Shown here: one piece after another, positions 35,013-43,779 of the stretch
How the letters are laid out: each line of letters begins with the position of its first letter
Position numbering within the stretch: the first letter of the stretch is position 1
Source of the DNA: CAXBMB01 sp963976695
Lineage (GTDB): Bacteria; Pseudomonadota; Alphaproteobacteria; Kiloniellales; DSM-21159
Assembly: GCA_963976695.1 (NCBI GenBank)
Contig: CAXBMB010000008.1
Span: 1 to 64,000 of the forward strand
DNA: 64,000 nucleotides
Direction of reading: 5' to 3'
Notes under the pieces: model-generated
What the model was told of the DNA's origin: nothing
The model's database searches: none
Seen by the model: only the letters and a program-made list of their open reading frames with translations
Position numbers and translations under genes: made by a program

Positions 35013-36899
35013 TCAAGCGCTCGGCTTTTTCTTGTTCCGGCGCGAGGCCTTGGAGCCACCGGCGTCCTCGGTCTCATCCTTGGCCGGCTTCTTTGGCGCG
35101 TGGGTTCCGGCCTTGGGATCGGGCTTTTTCACGGCTGCGGTAGCCTGCGCCTGGCGTCCGATGGGAACCCCCTGGCGCTTCATGATCGTCGCCTGCTGCA
35201 GGACCGAGAGCGTATTGTTCCAAGTCCAGTAGATCACCAGACCCGCCGGGAAGTTGGCCAACAGGAAGGTAAAGATGATCGGCATGAACATGAAGACCTT
35301 GGCCTGTATCTCATCGGTAGGCTGGGGGTTCAAGCGCTGCTGCACAAACATGGAAATGCCCATCAGCAGCGGCCAGACGCCGAGATTGATCAGGTTTAAC
35401 GGGCCAAGGTCGGGAACGGTAAAGGGCAGCAATCCAAACAGATTGATGATGCTGGTTGGGTCGGGGGCGGACAGGTCCTGGATCCAGCCGAAAAACGGCG
35501 CTTGTCGCATTTCGATGGTGACGAACAGCACCTTATAGAGCGAGAAAAACACCGGGATCTGGACCACCACCGGCAGACAGCCCGACACCGGGTTGGCGCC
35601 TTCCTTCTTATACAGCGCCATCATCTCTTGATTCAGGCGCTGCTTGTCGTCGCCAAACTGTTCGCGCAAAACCAGCATTTGCGGCTGCAATTTGCGCATC
35701 TTGGCCATCGACTTGTAGGACTTGTTGGCCAAGGGGAAGAACAGCGCCTTGATGAATACGGTCAAGATCAGGATCGAAATGCCGAAGTTGCCGACCACCG
35801 AATTCAGCCAGTGCAGGGCGACAAAAATCGGCTTGGTCAGGAAGTAGAACCAGCCGAAGTCCACCGCCCGGTCGAAACGGGGGATGGAATATTCCTCGGC
35901 ATAGTCGTCAATCAGGTTGACCTGCTTGGCGCCGGCGAAAAGCCGGTTGGTCACTTCCGTTGCCCCACCCGCCGGGATGGTCAGGGCGCCATAGAGATAG
36001 TCGGCCTGGTATTTCTGCTTGCCGCCGCTTTTCGACGCGACGAACCGCGCATTCACCGTGCTGGTTTGGTCGGGAATCAGCGTCGCCATCCAGTATTTGT
36101 CGGTGATGCCCATCCAGCCGCCAAGCGACTCGGCCGACACCGTGCCGTCATCCTCCAGCTTGGAGTATTTCACTTCCTTCAGCTTTTCGTCGAACACCCC
36201 GATCATGCCTTCATGCAGGATGTAGAAGCCCCGGGTTTCGGGCGTGCCGGTGCGCGACACCAAACCGTAGGGCGAGATCGAGATGGCTTGCGACGAATTG
36301 TTTTCGACCGACTGGGAAACGGTGAACATATAGTTCTCGTCCACCTTGTAGATCCGCTTGAACAGCAGTCCCTGGCCATTGTCCCAGGTCAGGGTGACCG
36401 GCTGGTCCGGGGTCAAGCGGGTGCGGTCGGCCTGCCAAAGACTGTCCGCCGAGGGCAAGAGCAGCGAGGTTTCCGCACCGGTCCAACCGAAGTCGGCGAA
36501 GTAGGGTTGGGGCGCGCCGTTCGGCGAAAACATGACGATTTCCGGACTGGTCGGGTCGATGGTTTCGCGGTACTGGGTCAGCACCACGTCATCGATCCGC
36601 CCGCCCTTCAAGGAAATCGAGCCGCGAATGGTTGGCGTTTCAATACTCACCCGTGGTCCAGCGATGGCGGCCTCGCGGGTGAGCCCGGCGGTCTTTGCCC
36701 CCTCGCCCGGCTGGCCAAGCAGCGGCACGGCGCCACCCGGCGCGGTCGAGGGGATCGTCTCGCTCGACTGGGCGAGTTGCTGCTGGGCCGCCTGCTGCTG
36801 CGCCACGCTGTCGCGCTGTGGCTGGGCGATAAAATATTCATAACCCAGCAAAATGGCCAAGGAGGCGACAATCGCCAGAATTAGGTTTTTCTGTTCCAT
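35013..36899 (-). CDS. yidC: Membrane protein insertase YidC
   Basis: 628 residues. N-terminal anchor (NLILAIVASLAILLGYEYFIA), Gln/Ala-rich linker, large periplasmic beta domain to about residue 350, then the 60KD_IMP domain with FGWFYFLTKPIFVALHWLN, NFGISILILTVFIKALFFPLANKSYKSMAKM in parts, and LLFVTIEMRQAPFFGWIQDLS-like hairpins; a basic tail rich in K/P ends the protein. Inserts proteins alone or with SecYEG. ATG 36899 (MEQKNLILAIV). Upstream of it on the same strand are yidD, rnpA and rpmH. Confidence 0.97.
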   Translation of the reverse strand: MEQKNLILAIVASLAILLGYEYFIAQPQRDSVAQQQAAQQQLAQSSETIPSTAPGGAVPLLGQPGEGAKTAGLTREAAIAGPRVSIETPTIRGSISLKGGRIDDVVLTQYRETIDPTSPEIVMFSPNGAPQPYFADFGWTGAETSLLLPSADSLWQADRTRLTPDQPVTLTWDNGQGLLFKRIYKVDENYMFTVSQSVENNSSQAISISPYGLVSRTGTPETRGFYILHEGMIGVFDEKLKEVKYSKLEDDGTVSAESLGGWMGITDKYWMATLIPDQTSTVNARFVASKSGGKQKYQADYLYGALTIPAGGATEVTNRLFAGAKQVNLIDDYAEEYSIPRFDRAVDFGWFYFLTKPIFVALHWLNSVVGNFGISILILTVFIKALFFPLANKSYKSMAKMRKLQPQMLVLREQFGDDKQRLNQEMMALYKKEGANPVSGCLPVVVQIPVFFSLYKVLFVTIEMRQAPFFGWIQDLSAPDPTSIINLFGLLPFTVPDLGPLNLINLGVWPLLMGISMFVQQRLNPQPTDEIQAKVFMFMPIIFTFLLANFPAGLVIYWTWNNTLSVLQQATIMKRQGVPIGRQAQATAAVKKPDPKAGTHAPKKPAKDETEDAGGSKASRRNKKKPSA

Positions 36900-36988
36900 T
36901 ACGCAGAGTGGCTCCAGCGGAACTTGATCAAACAACGCTAAATATAAAGTCGCGCTAACGTTGGTAAACTGATCGATTTTTACAAGCT

Positions 36989-37029
36989 AGAGCAACCAGC
37001 ATACGTCCCCTTGGACGCGCGGTTGCTCT
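36989..37029. repeat. Two-level hairpin between yidD and yidC
   Basis: AGAGCAACC pairs with GGTTGCTCT (9 bp), enclosing CGTCC-cctt-GGACG. The right arm runs into the yidD stop codon. No T-run follows on the minus strand, so it is unlikely to be a simple terminator; it may regulate or process the yidD-yidC transcript. Confidence 0.6.
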
Positions 37030-37429
37030 AAGGGTGGGTGCCGCAGCAAGCGCTGCGGTGTTTTCGGTCGCGGGCGGTTTTATCGGCGGATTGTTGGGGA
37101 GCGGAAACAGACCCGGAAACAGGTCCTTGCCGAGACGAGGAGACCGGAGGTACGGGATCATACCCCCAGCGCCCCCAAGGATGGCAGCGGAAAATTCGCG
37201 AAACAGCCAGCCAGCCCCCCTTCAGGGGACCGTGGCGGCGCAGCGCGGTCAGCGCATAGGCCGAGCAACTGGGTTCATAGCGGCAGTTTTTGGGCAACAA
37301 GGGGGAAAGCGCGTAGCGATAGACCTGCACCAGGACAACCAACAAAAAGACCAGCAGACGCTCCAGCCCACGCACCAGTCCCCACGCCAGCGAAGCCAGC
37401 CAGAGCATTGTCCGGGCATAAATCGTCAT
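37028..37429 (-). CDS. yidD: Membrane protein insertion efficiency factor YidD
   Basis: 133 residues. The YidD signature is complete: hydrophobic/amphipathic N-terminus, then YRYALSPLLPKNCRYEPSCSAYAL (in parts), HGPLKGGWLAVSRIFRCHPWG and GYDPVP. The last about 35 residues are a polar extension beyond the usual end. ATG overlaps the rnpA stop (ATGA), implying coupled translation. Assists YidC-dependent insertion. Confidence 0.95.
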   Translation of the reverse strand: MTIYARTMLWLASLAWGLVRGLERLLVFLLVVLVQVYRYALSPLLPKNCRYEPSCSAYALTALRRHGPLKGGWLAVSRIFRCHPWGRWGYDPVPPVSSSRQGPVSGSVSAPQQSADKTARDRKHRSACCGTHP

Positions 37430-38034
37430 TGCGCCGTCCTTTCTCCCGTTTTGGCCTTCCGCAAAGGCGGCTTCGCACGGCCGCCTTCTTTCCCGCGTTC
37501 TTTTCCGCCCGGGCCCGGCTTGCGACCGCGATTTCCGGCGCGCACGGGCCGGCGCGTCTTGCGCTGGCGATCTTGATAGACCTCTTCAGGCAGGCCGACA
37601 ATCTCCAACGCCTTCAACAGGTCCCGGGTCAGGTCGCCATAGTCCCGGGTCAGGGTGCCCGCCCGGGCGATCAGCACATAGTCGGTGCCGGCCAAGCCGA
37701 GGCGCGGTAAAACTTCCGCCGCCACGGCACGCAAACGCCGCCGCGCGCGGTTGCGGGCGACGGCGGAACCGACTTTCTTGCTGGCCGTGAAACCAACCCG
37801 CGCCTGCTGTGCAGCAGAGCCGGTCGTCTCGGTTTCCGGGTAAGCGTCTGTCGTGCCGGATTGCGCGCCCGTTTCGTCCTTGTTCACCCGAACAAAGGAC
37901 GTCAACTTAGCAGGCGTCTCGTGCGGTTGTCTGCAGTAGGCCTGTAACACCAGACCCCGAGTTGGCCAGAGTCGACCGCGCCCGGCTGCCCTGAGGAACT
38001 CCGGCCGTTTGGTCAGCCGTCCCACCTCGGGCAT
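37426..38034 (-). CDS. rnpA: Ribonuclease P protein component, enlarged
   Basis: 202 residues against the usual 110-130. Core is clear: LTKRPEFLRAAGRGR at the N-terminus, RVGFTASKKVGSAVARNRARRRLRA (in parts; the RNR signature) and GTDYVLIARAGT. Two additions: an about 30-residue acidic, Thr-rich insertion (VNKDETGAQSGTTDAYPETE...) before the RVGF strand, and a C-terminal basic tail of about 45 residues (RKTRRPVRAGNRGRKPG..., KERGKEGGRAK). Processes tRNA 5' ends with RNase P RNA. Lies 11 bp after rpmH. Confidence 0.95.
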   Translation of the reverse strand: MPEVGRLTKRPEFLRAAGRGRLWPTRGLVLQAYCRQPHETPAKLTSFVRVNKDETGAQSGTTDAYPETETTGSAAQQARVGFTASKKVGSAVARNRARRRLRAVAAEVLPRLGLAGTDYVLIARAGTLTRDYGDLTRDLLKALEIVGLPEEVYQDRQRKTRRPVRAGNRGRKPGPGGKERGKEGGRAKPPLRKAKTGERTAQ

Positions 38035-38045
38035 GGTGCTCGTCC

Positions 38046-38180
38046 TTAGGCAGACAGGCGCTTGCGGCCTTTGGTGCGGCGGCGCGCAATAACTTTACGG
38101 CCCCCTACTGTAGCCATGCGGCTGCGAAATCCGTGGCGGCGCTTGCGAACAAGCACGCTGGGCTGATACGTGCGCTTCAC
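38046..38180 (-). CDS. rpmH: Ribosomal protein L34 (bL34), GTG start
   Basis: 44 residues, the standard L34 length: KRTYQPSVLVRKRRHGF, then RSRMATVGGRKVIARRR and TKGRKRLSA. The only fitting start is GTG at 38180, preceded by GGAGACAGAGAC; no ATG encodes the conserved first residues. First gene of rpmH-rnpA-yidD-yidC on the minus strand, with promoter in the 411-bp divergent gap. Confidence 0.97.
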   Translation of the reverse strand: MKRTYQPSVLVRKRRHGFRSRMATVGGRKVIARRRTKGRKRLSA

Positions 38181-38290
38181 GTCTCTGTCTCCATACCTAA
38201 AATCTACATTGAGGCGCGTGTATAGAAGGGGGCTTACCTCCTGTCAACGACTCCCGCAGCGAAAAACCGCGCCGGGCGACGATTCCCCGC

Positions 38291-38390
38291 CCCGTCCCGG
38301 CGGGCGCGAACCGGGACGGGCTTGGCGAAAACCGCGCCCCGGCATCCCCGCCGGCGGGGATGCCACCGCGTGAATCGGCCGGTGGGCCGA
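38291..38390. repeat. Three consecutive hairpins in the rpmH/TVP38 gap
   Basis: (1) CCCGTCCCGG / CCGGGACGGG, perfect 10 bp, 38291-38320. (2) A perfect 24-bp palindrome, 38341-38364, with half-site GGCATCCCCGCC. (3) TCGGCC-N4-GGCCGA, 38375-38390. None has a T-run. The 411-bp gap (38181-38591) also has to hold the rpmH promoter; I see no DnaA-box cluster or dnaA. Confidence 0.7.
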
Positions 38391-38591
38391 CCGTCAAATC
38401 CCACCGCTCGCGCCGGCCTCACCAGATGGTGACTGGCTTGCGCCGCCGGTTCGGTCCACATAGGGCTAATCAACTTTCGGCTTGCGGACAAGCCCAAGCC
38501 CGAGCGCGTCAGCAACCTAAATGGCACGGCAACCGGTTTTACGGCGACCGTAACCGGCGCTGAAAAAAAATGGCGAGTGAGTCTGCAGGCA

Positions 38592-39365
38592 ATGAGCGTA
38601 ATGGAAAAGACAAACAACCAGACCCCCGAAGCACCGCCCGTCACGCAAGCCTCCTCCAAGGCCAACACCCTATCCTTCACGCGCCTGCTGCCCTTGCTGT
38701 TTCTGCTTGCGGGCGGCGTGGGGTTGTGGCTGTCCTTCGGTGAATACCTTTCCTTCGACGCCATCAAATCCAATCGGGAAATGCTCAGCGCCTTTGTCGA
38801 GGAAAACGTCTTCGCCGCAGCCTTTCTCTTTATGCTGGTCTACGGCCTGGTGGTGGCTTTTTCCATTCCCGGCGGCGCGCTGATGACCCTGGTCGGCGGT
38901 TTTCTGTTCGGTAATCTGCAGGGCACTCTGTTGGTCACCTTCGCGGCCACCCTTGGCTCCCTGGCGGTGTTCCTGGCGGCGCGCACCGCCTTTGCCGACT
39001 ATTTCCACAGCAAGGTCGGCCATCTGCTGCATCGCCTGGAAGAAGGCTTCCAGGAAAACGCCTTGAGCTATCTGCTGGTCTTGCGACTGATTCCGCTCTT
39101 TCCCTTTTGGCTGGTCAACATCGTGCCGGCTTTTCTCGGCGTCAAAACCCGCACCTATTTTATCGGCACCTTCCTCGGCATCATTCCGGGAACTTTCGTA
39201 TTTGTGTCGCTCGGCAACGGCCTGGGAGCTATTTTCGAGAGCGGCGGCACGCCTGATCTCTCGGTGCTCTTCAATCGGGATGTGATGACCCCCATACTGG
39301 GCCTGGCTCTGCTCTCGCTGCTGCCGGTCGCCTATAAGAAGTTCAAGCGACAGCCGCGCCGTTAG
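38592..39365 (+). CDS. TVP38/TMEM64 family membrane protein
   Basis: About 257 residues with six hydrophobic segments. The VTT-domain signature is visible: SIPGGALMTLVGGFLFGNLQGTLLVTFAATLGSLAVFLAAR (in parts) and YLLVLRLIPLFPFWLVNIVPAFLGV. DedA-superfamily relative, likely a lipid scramblase or small-molecule transporter of the inner membrane. Start uncertain between ATG 38592, ATG 38601 and GTG 38577. Followed after 148 bp by a disulfide oxidoreductase, a recurrent pairing. Confidence 0.88.
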   Translation: MSVMEKTNNQTPEAPPVTQASSKANTLSFTRLLPLLFLLAGGVGLWLSFGEYLSFDAIKSNREMLSAFVEENVFAAAFLFMLVYGLVVAFSIPGGALMTLVGGFLFGNLQGTLLVTFAATLGSLAVFLAARTAFADYFHSKVGHLLHRLEEGFQENALSYLLVLRLIPLFPFWLVNIVPAFLGVKTRTYFIGTFLGIIPGTFVFVSLGNGLGAIFESGGTPDLSVLFNRDVMTPILGLALLSLLPVAYKKFKRQPRR

Positions 39366-39513
39366 GCCAGCCCCCCTTTCATTCCGGACCGCGCCCTGTC
39401 GCCTTCCAGGCGTCGGCCCAAACAGCAGCAAACCGCGCGGGCGGTCCGACATCGGCGTCGCCCGGCAAGAAACCAGACGCCAACAACCACGCAAGCAGAG
39501 GCCGCAAGACATC

Positions 39514-40944
39514 ATGGGCAAACGTTACAAGACCGATCTTTGTGTTATCGGCGGCGGGTCCGCCGGCCTGTCCGTCATCGCCGGCGCCCAGCAGATGGGG
39601 GCGGATACGATTTTGGTGGAAAAGGGCAAAATGGGCGGCGACTGCCTCAACTACGGCTGCGTCCCCTCCAAATCCCTGCTGGCCGCCGGCAAGGCCGCCC
39701 GCGCCGGCGCGTTGGCCCAGCGTTTCGGCGTCACCTACCCGGCGCCCGATATCGACTTCCAGCAGGTTCATGACCATATCCAGGACGTCATCGCCGGGAT
39801 CGCGCCCAACGATTCCCAGGAACGCTTTGAAGGCCTGGGCGCGACCGTGCTGCGGTCGCCCGCCGTCTTCACCGGGCGGCGGGAAATCCAGGTGGGCGAA
39901 GACCGGGTGACGGCGCGTCGGTTTGTCGTCGCCACCGGCTCCAGCGCCCTGATCCCACCGATCCCCGGTTTGGATCAGGTGCCCTACCTGACCAATGAGA
40001 CGGTTTTTTCCCTGACCGAACGGCCCGACCATCTGATCGTGGTCGGCGGCGGCCCCATCGGTTGTGAGTTGGGGCAGGCCTTTCGGCAGTTGGGCAGTCA
40101 GGTGAGCGTCGTGGAGATGTTCTCCATCCTGCCCAAGGACGACCCCGAGTTGGTCGCGGTGGTGCGCAAGCGCCTCACCCAAGACGGCCTGACCCTGATC
40201 GAAAAGGCCCAAGTCACGGCCGTGACGGCGGGCGCCGACGGCCGGGGCGTCACCCTGCAGGTGGACCAGGACGGTCGGAAAAGTCAAATCACCGGCAGCC
40301 ATCTTCTTCTTGCCGCCGGGCGCCGCCCCAACATCGCGGAGTTGAACCTGGCGGCGGCCGGCATCGACCACGACCGGCGCGGCATCACGGTTGACAAGCG
40401 CCTGCGCACCAGCAACCGCAAGGTCTATGCGGCGGGTGACGTCGCCGGGGGCTTCCAGTTTACCCACATGGCGGGCTATGACGCCGGGATCATCATCAAG
40501 AACGCGCTCTTTCGGCTGCCGGCCAAGGTGGACCATCGCGCCGTGCCCTGGGTTTCCTTCACCGAGCCGGAACTGGCCAACGTGGGCCTGACCGAAGCCA
40601 TGGCCGAGGAGGCGGGAGAGCGCTTCGAGGTGCTGCGCTGGCCGTTCCTGGAAAACGACCGCGCCCGGGCCGAGCGCCACACCGAAGGGCTGGCCAAGAT
40701 CATCGTCACCCCCAAGGGCAAGATCCTCGGGGCCGGTCTGGTCGGCCACGGCGCGGGGGAGCAAATCCTGCCCTGGGGCCTGGCCATCGCCAACCGGCTG
40801 AAGATCGGCGCCTTGGCCACCGTGATCGCGCCCTATCCCACCTTTAGCGAGGTCAGCAAACGGGCGGCGGGCAGCTACTACACCCCTCGGCTGTTCACTG
40901 AAAAAACCCGCCGGCTGGTGCGCTTTCTGGCGAAGTTCGGCTAG
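39514..40944 (+). CDS. Pyridine nucleotide-disulfide oxidoreductase (dihydrolipoamide dehydrogenase / MerA-like)
   Basis: 476 residues. FAD motif VIGGGSAGLSVIAGA, redox-active GGDCLNYGCVPSKSL (two Cys five apart, about residues 45 and 50), NAD motif VVGGGPIGCELGQAF, second FAD motif KVYAAGDVAGG, and a dimerisation domain. The His-x4-Glu of true lipoamide dehydrogenases near the C-terminus is not seen, and there is no MerA Cys pair at the end, so substrate is open. Gene pairing with the TVP38 protein suggests linked function. Confidence 0.88.
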   Translation: MGKRYKTDLCVIGGGSAGLSVIAGAQQMGADTILVEKGKMGGDCLNYGCVPSKSLLAAGKAARAGALAQRFGVTYPAPDIDFQQVHDHIQDVIAGIAPNDSQERFEGLGATVLRSPAVFTGRREIQVGEDRVTARRFVVATGSSALIPPIPGLDQVPYLTNETVFSLTERPDHLIVVGGGPIGCELGQAFRQLGSQVSVVEMFSILPKDDPELVAVVRKRLTQDGLTLIEKAQVTAVTAGADGRGVTLQVDQDGRKSQITGSHLLLAAGRRPNIAELNLAAAGIDHDRRGITVDKRLRTSNRKVYAAGDVAGGFQFTHMAGYDAGIIIKNALFRLPAKVDHRAVPWVSFTEPELANVGLTEAMAEEAGERFEVLRWPFLENDRARAERHTEGLAKIIVTPKGKILGAGLVGHGAGEQILPWGLAIANRLKIGALATVIAPYPTFSEVSKRAAGSYYTPRLFTEKTRRLVRFLAKFG

Positions 40945-41046
40945 CCCATAACAACAGCACGTTACAACAGCGCGATCGACGCCGAATCGGCTTGCCCCGG
41001 ACCGGACCCTGGGATCGCGCCGGCCCGCGGCGTCCCTGGCCCGGGC

Positions 41047-42606
41047 TTATCGCTGGGCGGGCCTTGGAAACCGGGTGGTTTTTTCCAGCTCGTTCAAATC
41101 CAAATGATTGCGCATGTATTGCTGGCTGGCGTCGCGGCCGGGTTGATAGTCCCAGGGCTGGAAGTTCCCCGTCGTCAAGGCGTTGTAAAGCAGACGGCGT
41201 TTGCGCTGATCCCGCAGCACCTCCTGATGTAACGCCGGCGGCGACCAGCGCTGTTGAACTTCCCGCTCGAATTCGGCCATCAGGTCGGCGTGGTCCGGCG
41301 CCCCGGCCAGATTGATCAACTCGTTGGGGTCGGCGTCCAGGTCGTACAGCTGATTGGGATCGGCGGCGCAGAAGATATATTTGTACTTGCCGCGGCGGAT
41401 CATCAGGATCGGGGCGATCGCCCCTTCGCCCATGTATTCGCCGATCACTTCATCCGGATCGTCATCGCCCCTGCCCTGCAGCAAAGGAAGCAGGGATCGA
41501 CCATCAAGCGGATCGACCCGGTCGGGGAGATCTCCCGCGCCGCTGACAGCGGCGACATCCAGCAGGGTCGGCAGGACATCCAGCAGCGACACCGCGTTGG
41601 CGACGCGGGCGCTCTCAAACAGTTGCGGCGCGCTGACAATCATCGGAATCCGGGCGGAGGCCTCGAAGAAGCTCATCTTGTACCAAAGTCCCCGCTCGCC
41701 CAGCATGTCGCCGTGATCGCTGATCACCACAACCACGGTTCGCGCGCGCAGACCGGTATCGTCCAGCGTTTTCAGCAGCTCACCCGCCCATTCATCGACA
41801 TAGGAAATATTCCCGTAGTAAGCCCGCCGGGCGTGGCAAATATCCTGATCGCTAATGTCGAGACCGCCAACATCGCTGACCTGGTACAGCCGCTGGCTGT
41901 GCGGATCCAACTCCTGATAGGGCATCGCCGGAACTTTTGGCCGGTCAATCTCGTCGTCCCGGTACAGATCCCAATATTTCCTGCGGGTGGCGTAGGGATC
42001 ATGCGGATGGGTAAAGCTGGCCATCATGAAAAACGGCCGGCTGTCGATGCCCGCCGATTGCGCCCGGGCATAGTCGTACAGTTTCCGCCGGGCCTGCTGG
42101 CCGACCTCGTCGTCGAAATCCAGCTGGTTGGTGGCCTCGGCCACGCCGGCCTGCTTGACGCTCAGCAGGTTGTGGTACCACCAGTCGATTCTTTCATCCG
42201 ACTTTTCCCAATCGGGCACCCACCCGAAATCCGCCGGATAAATATCCGTCGTCAAGCGCTCTTCAAAGCCGTGCAATTGGTCCGCGCCGATGAAGTGCAT
42301 CTTGCCGGACAGGCAGGTTTGATAGCCCATCGCCCGCAAATAGTGGGCGACCGTCGGGATGTTGGACGGGAAATAGGACGCGTTGTCATAGGCCTTGATC
42401 CGGGAGGCCTGCTGACCGGTCATCAGGGTGAAGCGCGCCGGGGCGCACAGCGGATTGTTGGCATAGGCATTTTCGAACAACACCCCCTGCGCCGCTAGCC
42501 GGTCGATATGCGGTGACTTCACAACCGGGTTGTTATAACAGCCCAGCGAAAACCCGTTCAGTTGATCCGCCATAATGACCAGGAAATTCATGCCCTTGCT
42601 TGTCAT
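41047..42606 (-). CDS. betC: Choline-sulfatase
   Basis: 519 residues, alkaline-phosphatase-fold sulfatase. The Cys that is converted to formylglycine is in NNPLCAPARFTLMTGQ (about residue 54). Other strong matches to BetC: CLSGKMHFIGADQLHGFEERLTTDIYPADFGW (in parts), WWYHNLLSVKQAGVAEATNQLDFDDEV (in parts), and the C-terminal YLDLNELE-like tail typical of BetC. Releases choline from choline-O-sulfate for catabolism or glycine betaine synthesis. ATG 42606 has AAAGGG 6 nt upstream. Divergent to its likely LysR regulator; no betA or betB in the window. An anaerobic or other sulfatase-maturating enzyme must be elsewhere. Confidence 0.93.
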   Translation of the reverse strand: MTSKGMNFLVIMADQLNGFSLGCYNNPVVKSPHIDRLAAQGVLFENAYANNPLCAPARFTLMTGQQASRIKAYDNASYFPSNIPTVAHYLRAMGYQTCLSGKMHFIGADQLHGFEERLTTDIYPADFGWVPDWEKSDERIDWWYHNLLSVKQAGVAEATNQLDFDDEVGQQARRKLYDYARAQSAGIDSRPFFMMASFTHPHDPYATRRKYWDLYRDDEIDRPKVPAMPYQELDPHSQRLYQVSDVGGLDISDQDICHARRAYYGNISYVDEWAGELLKTLDDTGLRARTVVVVISDHGDMLGERGLWYKMSFFEASARIPMIVSAPQLFESARVANAVSLLDVLPTLLDVAAVSGAGDLPDRVDPLDGRSLLPLLQGRGDDDPDEVIGEYMGEGAIAPILMIRRGKYKYIFCAADPNQLYDLDADPNELINLAGAPDHADLMAEFEREVQQRWSPPALHQEVLRDQRKRRLLYNALTTGNFQPWDYQPGRDASQQYMRNHLDLNELEKTTRFPRPAQR

Positions 42607-42659
42607 GCGCCGCCCTTTCCGCTGCACCCCTTGGTTCCCGTCCAATATGGCCGGATTTT

Positions 42660-42715
42660 TTAGATATTATAGCGAATTAAATAGTTCGATATAATCGGAC
42701 AACCCGATTAAACGC
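42660..42715. promoter_or_regulatory. AT-rich divergent promoter of betC and its LysR gene
   Basis: This 155-bp gap contains an AT-rich island. TATAAT at 42690-42695 is a perfect -10 within the dyad GTTCGAT-ata-ATCGGAC (42685-42701, 6 of 7 pairs), which fits a LysR operator overlapping a promoter. Confidence 0.55.
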
Positions 42716-42761
42716 ACCGGAGTCGACTTACCGGCATCAACACAGTGGCGGAGCTGGCGGC

Positions 42762-43673
42762 ATGAACATCACTTTCCTGGAAACCTTTCTCGATGTGGTG
42801 GAGACCCGCAACTTCAACAGATCGGCGGAGCGGTTGCACGTCACCCAGTCAACGGTCAGCGCCCGGATCCGGGCTTTGGAACAGGCGGTGCGCGCGCCCT
42901 TGTTCCACCGCGGTCGGTTTGGCGCCGAACCAACCGCGGCCGGGTTCAAGTTCATCGCCCACGCCACCCGGCTGCGCCACATCTGGAATCAAGCGCGCCA
43001 GGAACTGGCGCTGCCCAAGAACTTTTCCGCCACCATTCGACTGGCGGCCCAACCCAGCCTCTGCGACAGCTTCGTCAAGGATTGGCTGGCGCGAATGCGC
43101 GACCGGCATCCGGAAATCGCCGTCTATGTCGAGGCGGACTATTCGCCGGCTGTGCTGGAGCAACTGTGCGACGGCACGCTGGACATCGGGGTGATCTATA
43201 TCCCGCGCGCCTTGCCGGGGCTGGTGATCGACCGCCTGTTCACCGAACGCTACGTCATGATTTCGACGCAAGCGCTGACGCTGCAGCACATTGATCCGGC
43301 CAGCTATGTCTTCATTGACTGGAGTCCCCACTTCAAGAGTCTGCACCTGGAGCGGTTGCCGCACTTGCAGGCCACGCCGGTATCGGTCGGGCTGGGAAGC
43401 ATGGCGATTGAGCACATCCTGGGGCGCGGCGGCAGCGGATACTTTCCCGAAGCAACCGCGCAAGGGCTGATGGATCGCCACCGAATGAGCTTGGTGGCCG
43501 ACGCGCCGATAATCGAACAGCCGGTCTACACCGTTGTCGCCGAACGGCTCCGCGAGACCGACCCGCTCAAATCGGCGCTCCGGGAATTGAAACAGCTGGT
43601 CGGCCGAACCGCGTCGACTTCCGGGCGCGGCCGCTCGCGCAAGCCTCACAGAGACTTGAGCCAAAGTGGGTGA
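42762..43673 (+). CDS. LysR family regulator divergent from betC
   Basis: 303 residues. Winged helix at 1-65 (NITFLETFLDVVETRNFNRSAERLHVTQSTVSARIRALEQ in parts), then the effector domain (IRLAAQPSLCDSFVKDWLARM, LDIGVIYIPRALPG, MAIEHILGRGGSGYFPE). Its divergent placement with a 155-bp shared promoter makes choline-sulfatase control the most likely role; choline or choline-O-sulfate as inducer is inference. Confidence 0.9.
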   Translation: MNITFLETFLDVVETRNFNRSAERLHVTQSTVSARIRALEQAVRAPLFHRGRFGAEPTAAGFKFIAHATRLRHIWNQARQELALPKNFSATIRLAAQPSLCDSFVKDWLARMRDRHPEIAVYVEADYSPAVLEQLCDGTLDIGVIYIPRALPGLVIDRLFTERYVMISTQALTLQHIDPASYVFIDWSPHFKSLHLERLPHLQATPVSVGLGSMAIEHILGRGGSGYFPEATAQGLMDRHRMSLVADAPIIEQPVYTVVAERLRETDPLKSALRELKQLVGRTASTSGRGRSRKPHRDLSQSG

Positions 43674-43779
43674 ACGTGATTCGAGACTTCAGCGCAAAAG
43701 GTCCATCTTGAGTCCATAATAAGCCTGCCCGCCGCGCCGCTGACCGGGTCAGGCGACATAAACCTGGGAGTGTCACTCA

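Noticed and set aside
38181..38591. Replication origin next to rpmH
   Set aside because: No dnaA gene and no cluster of TTATCCACA-type boxes; in alphaproteobacteria rpmH is usually not beside the origin.
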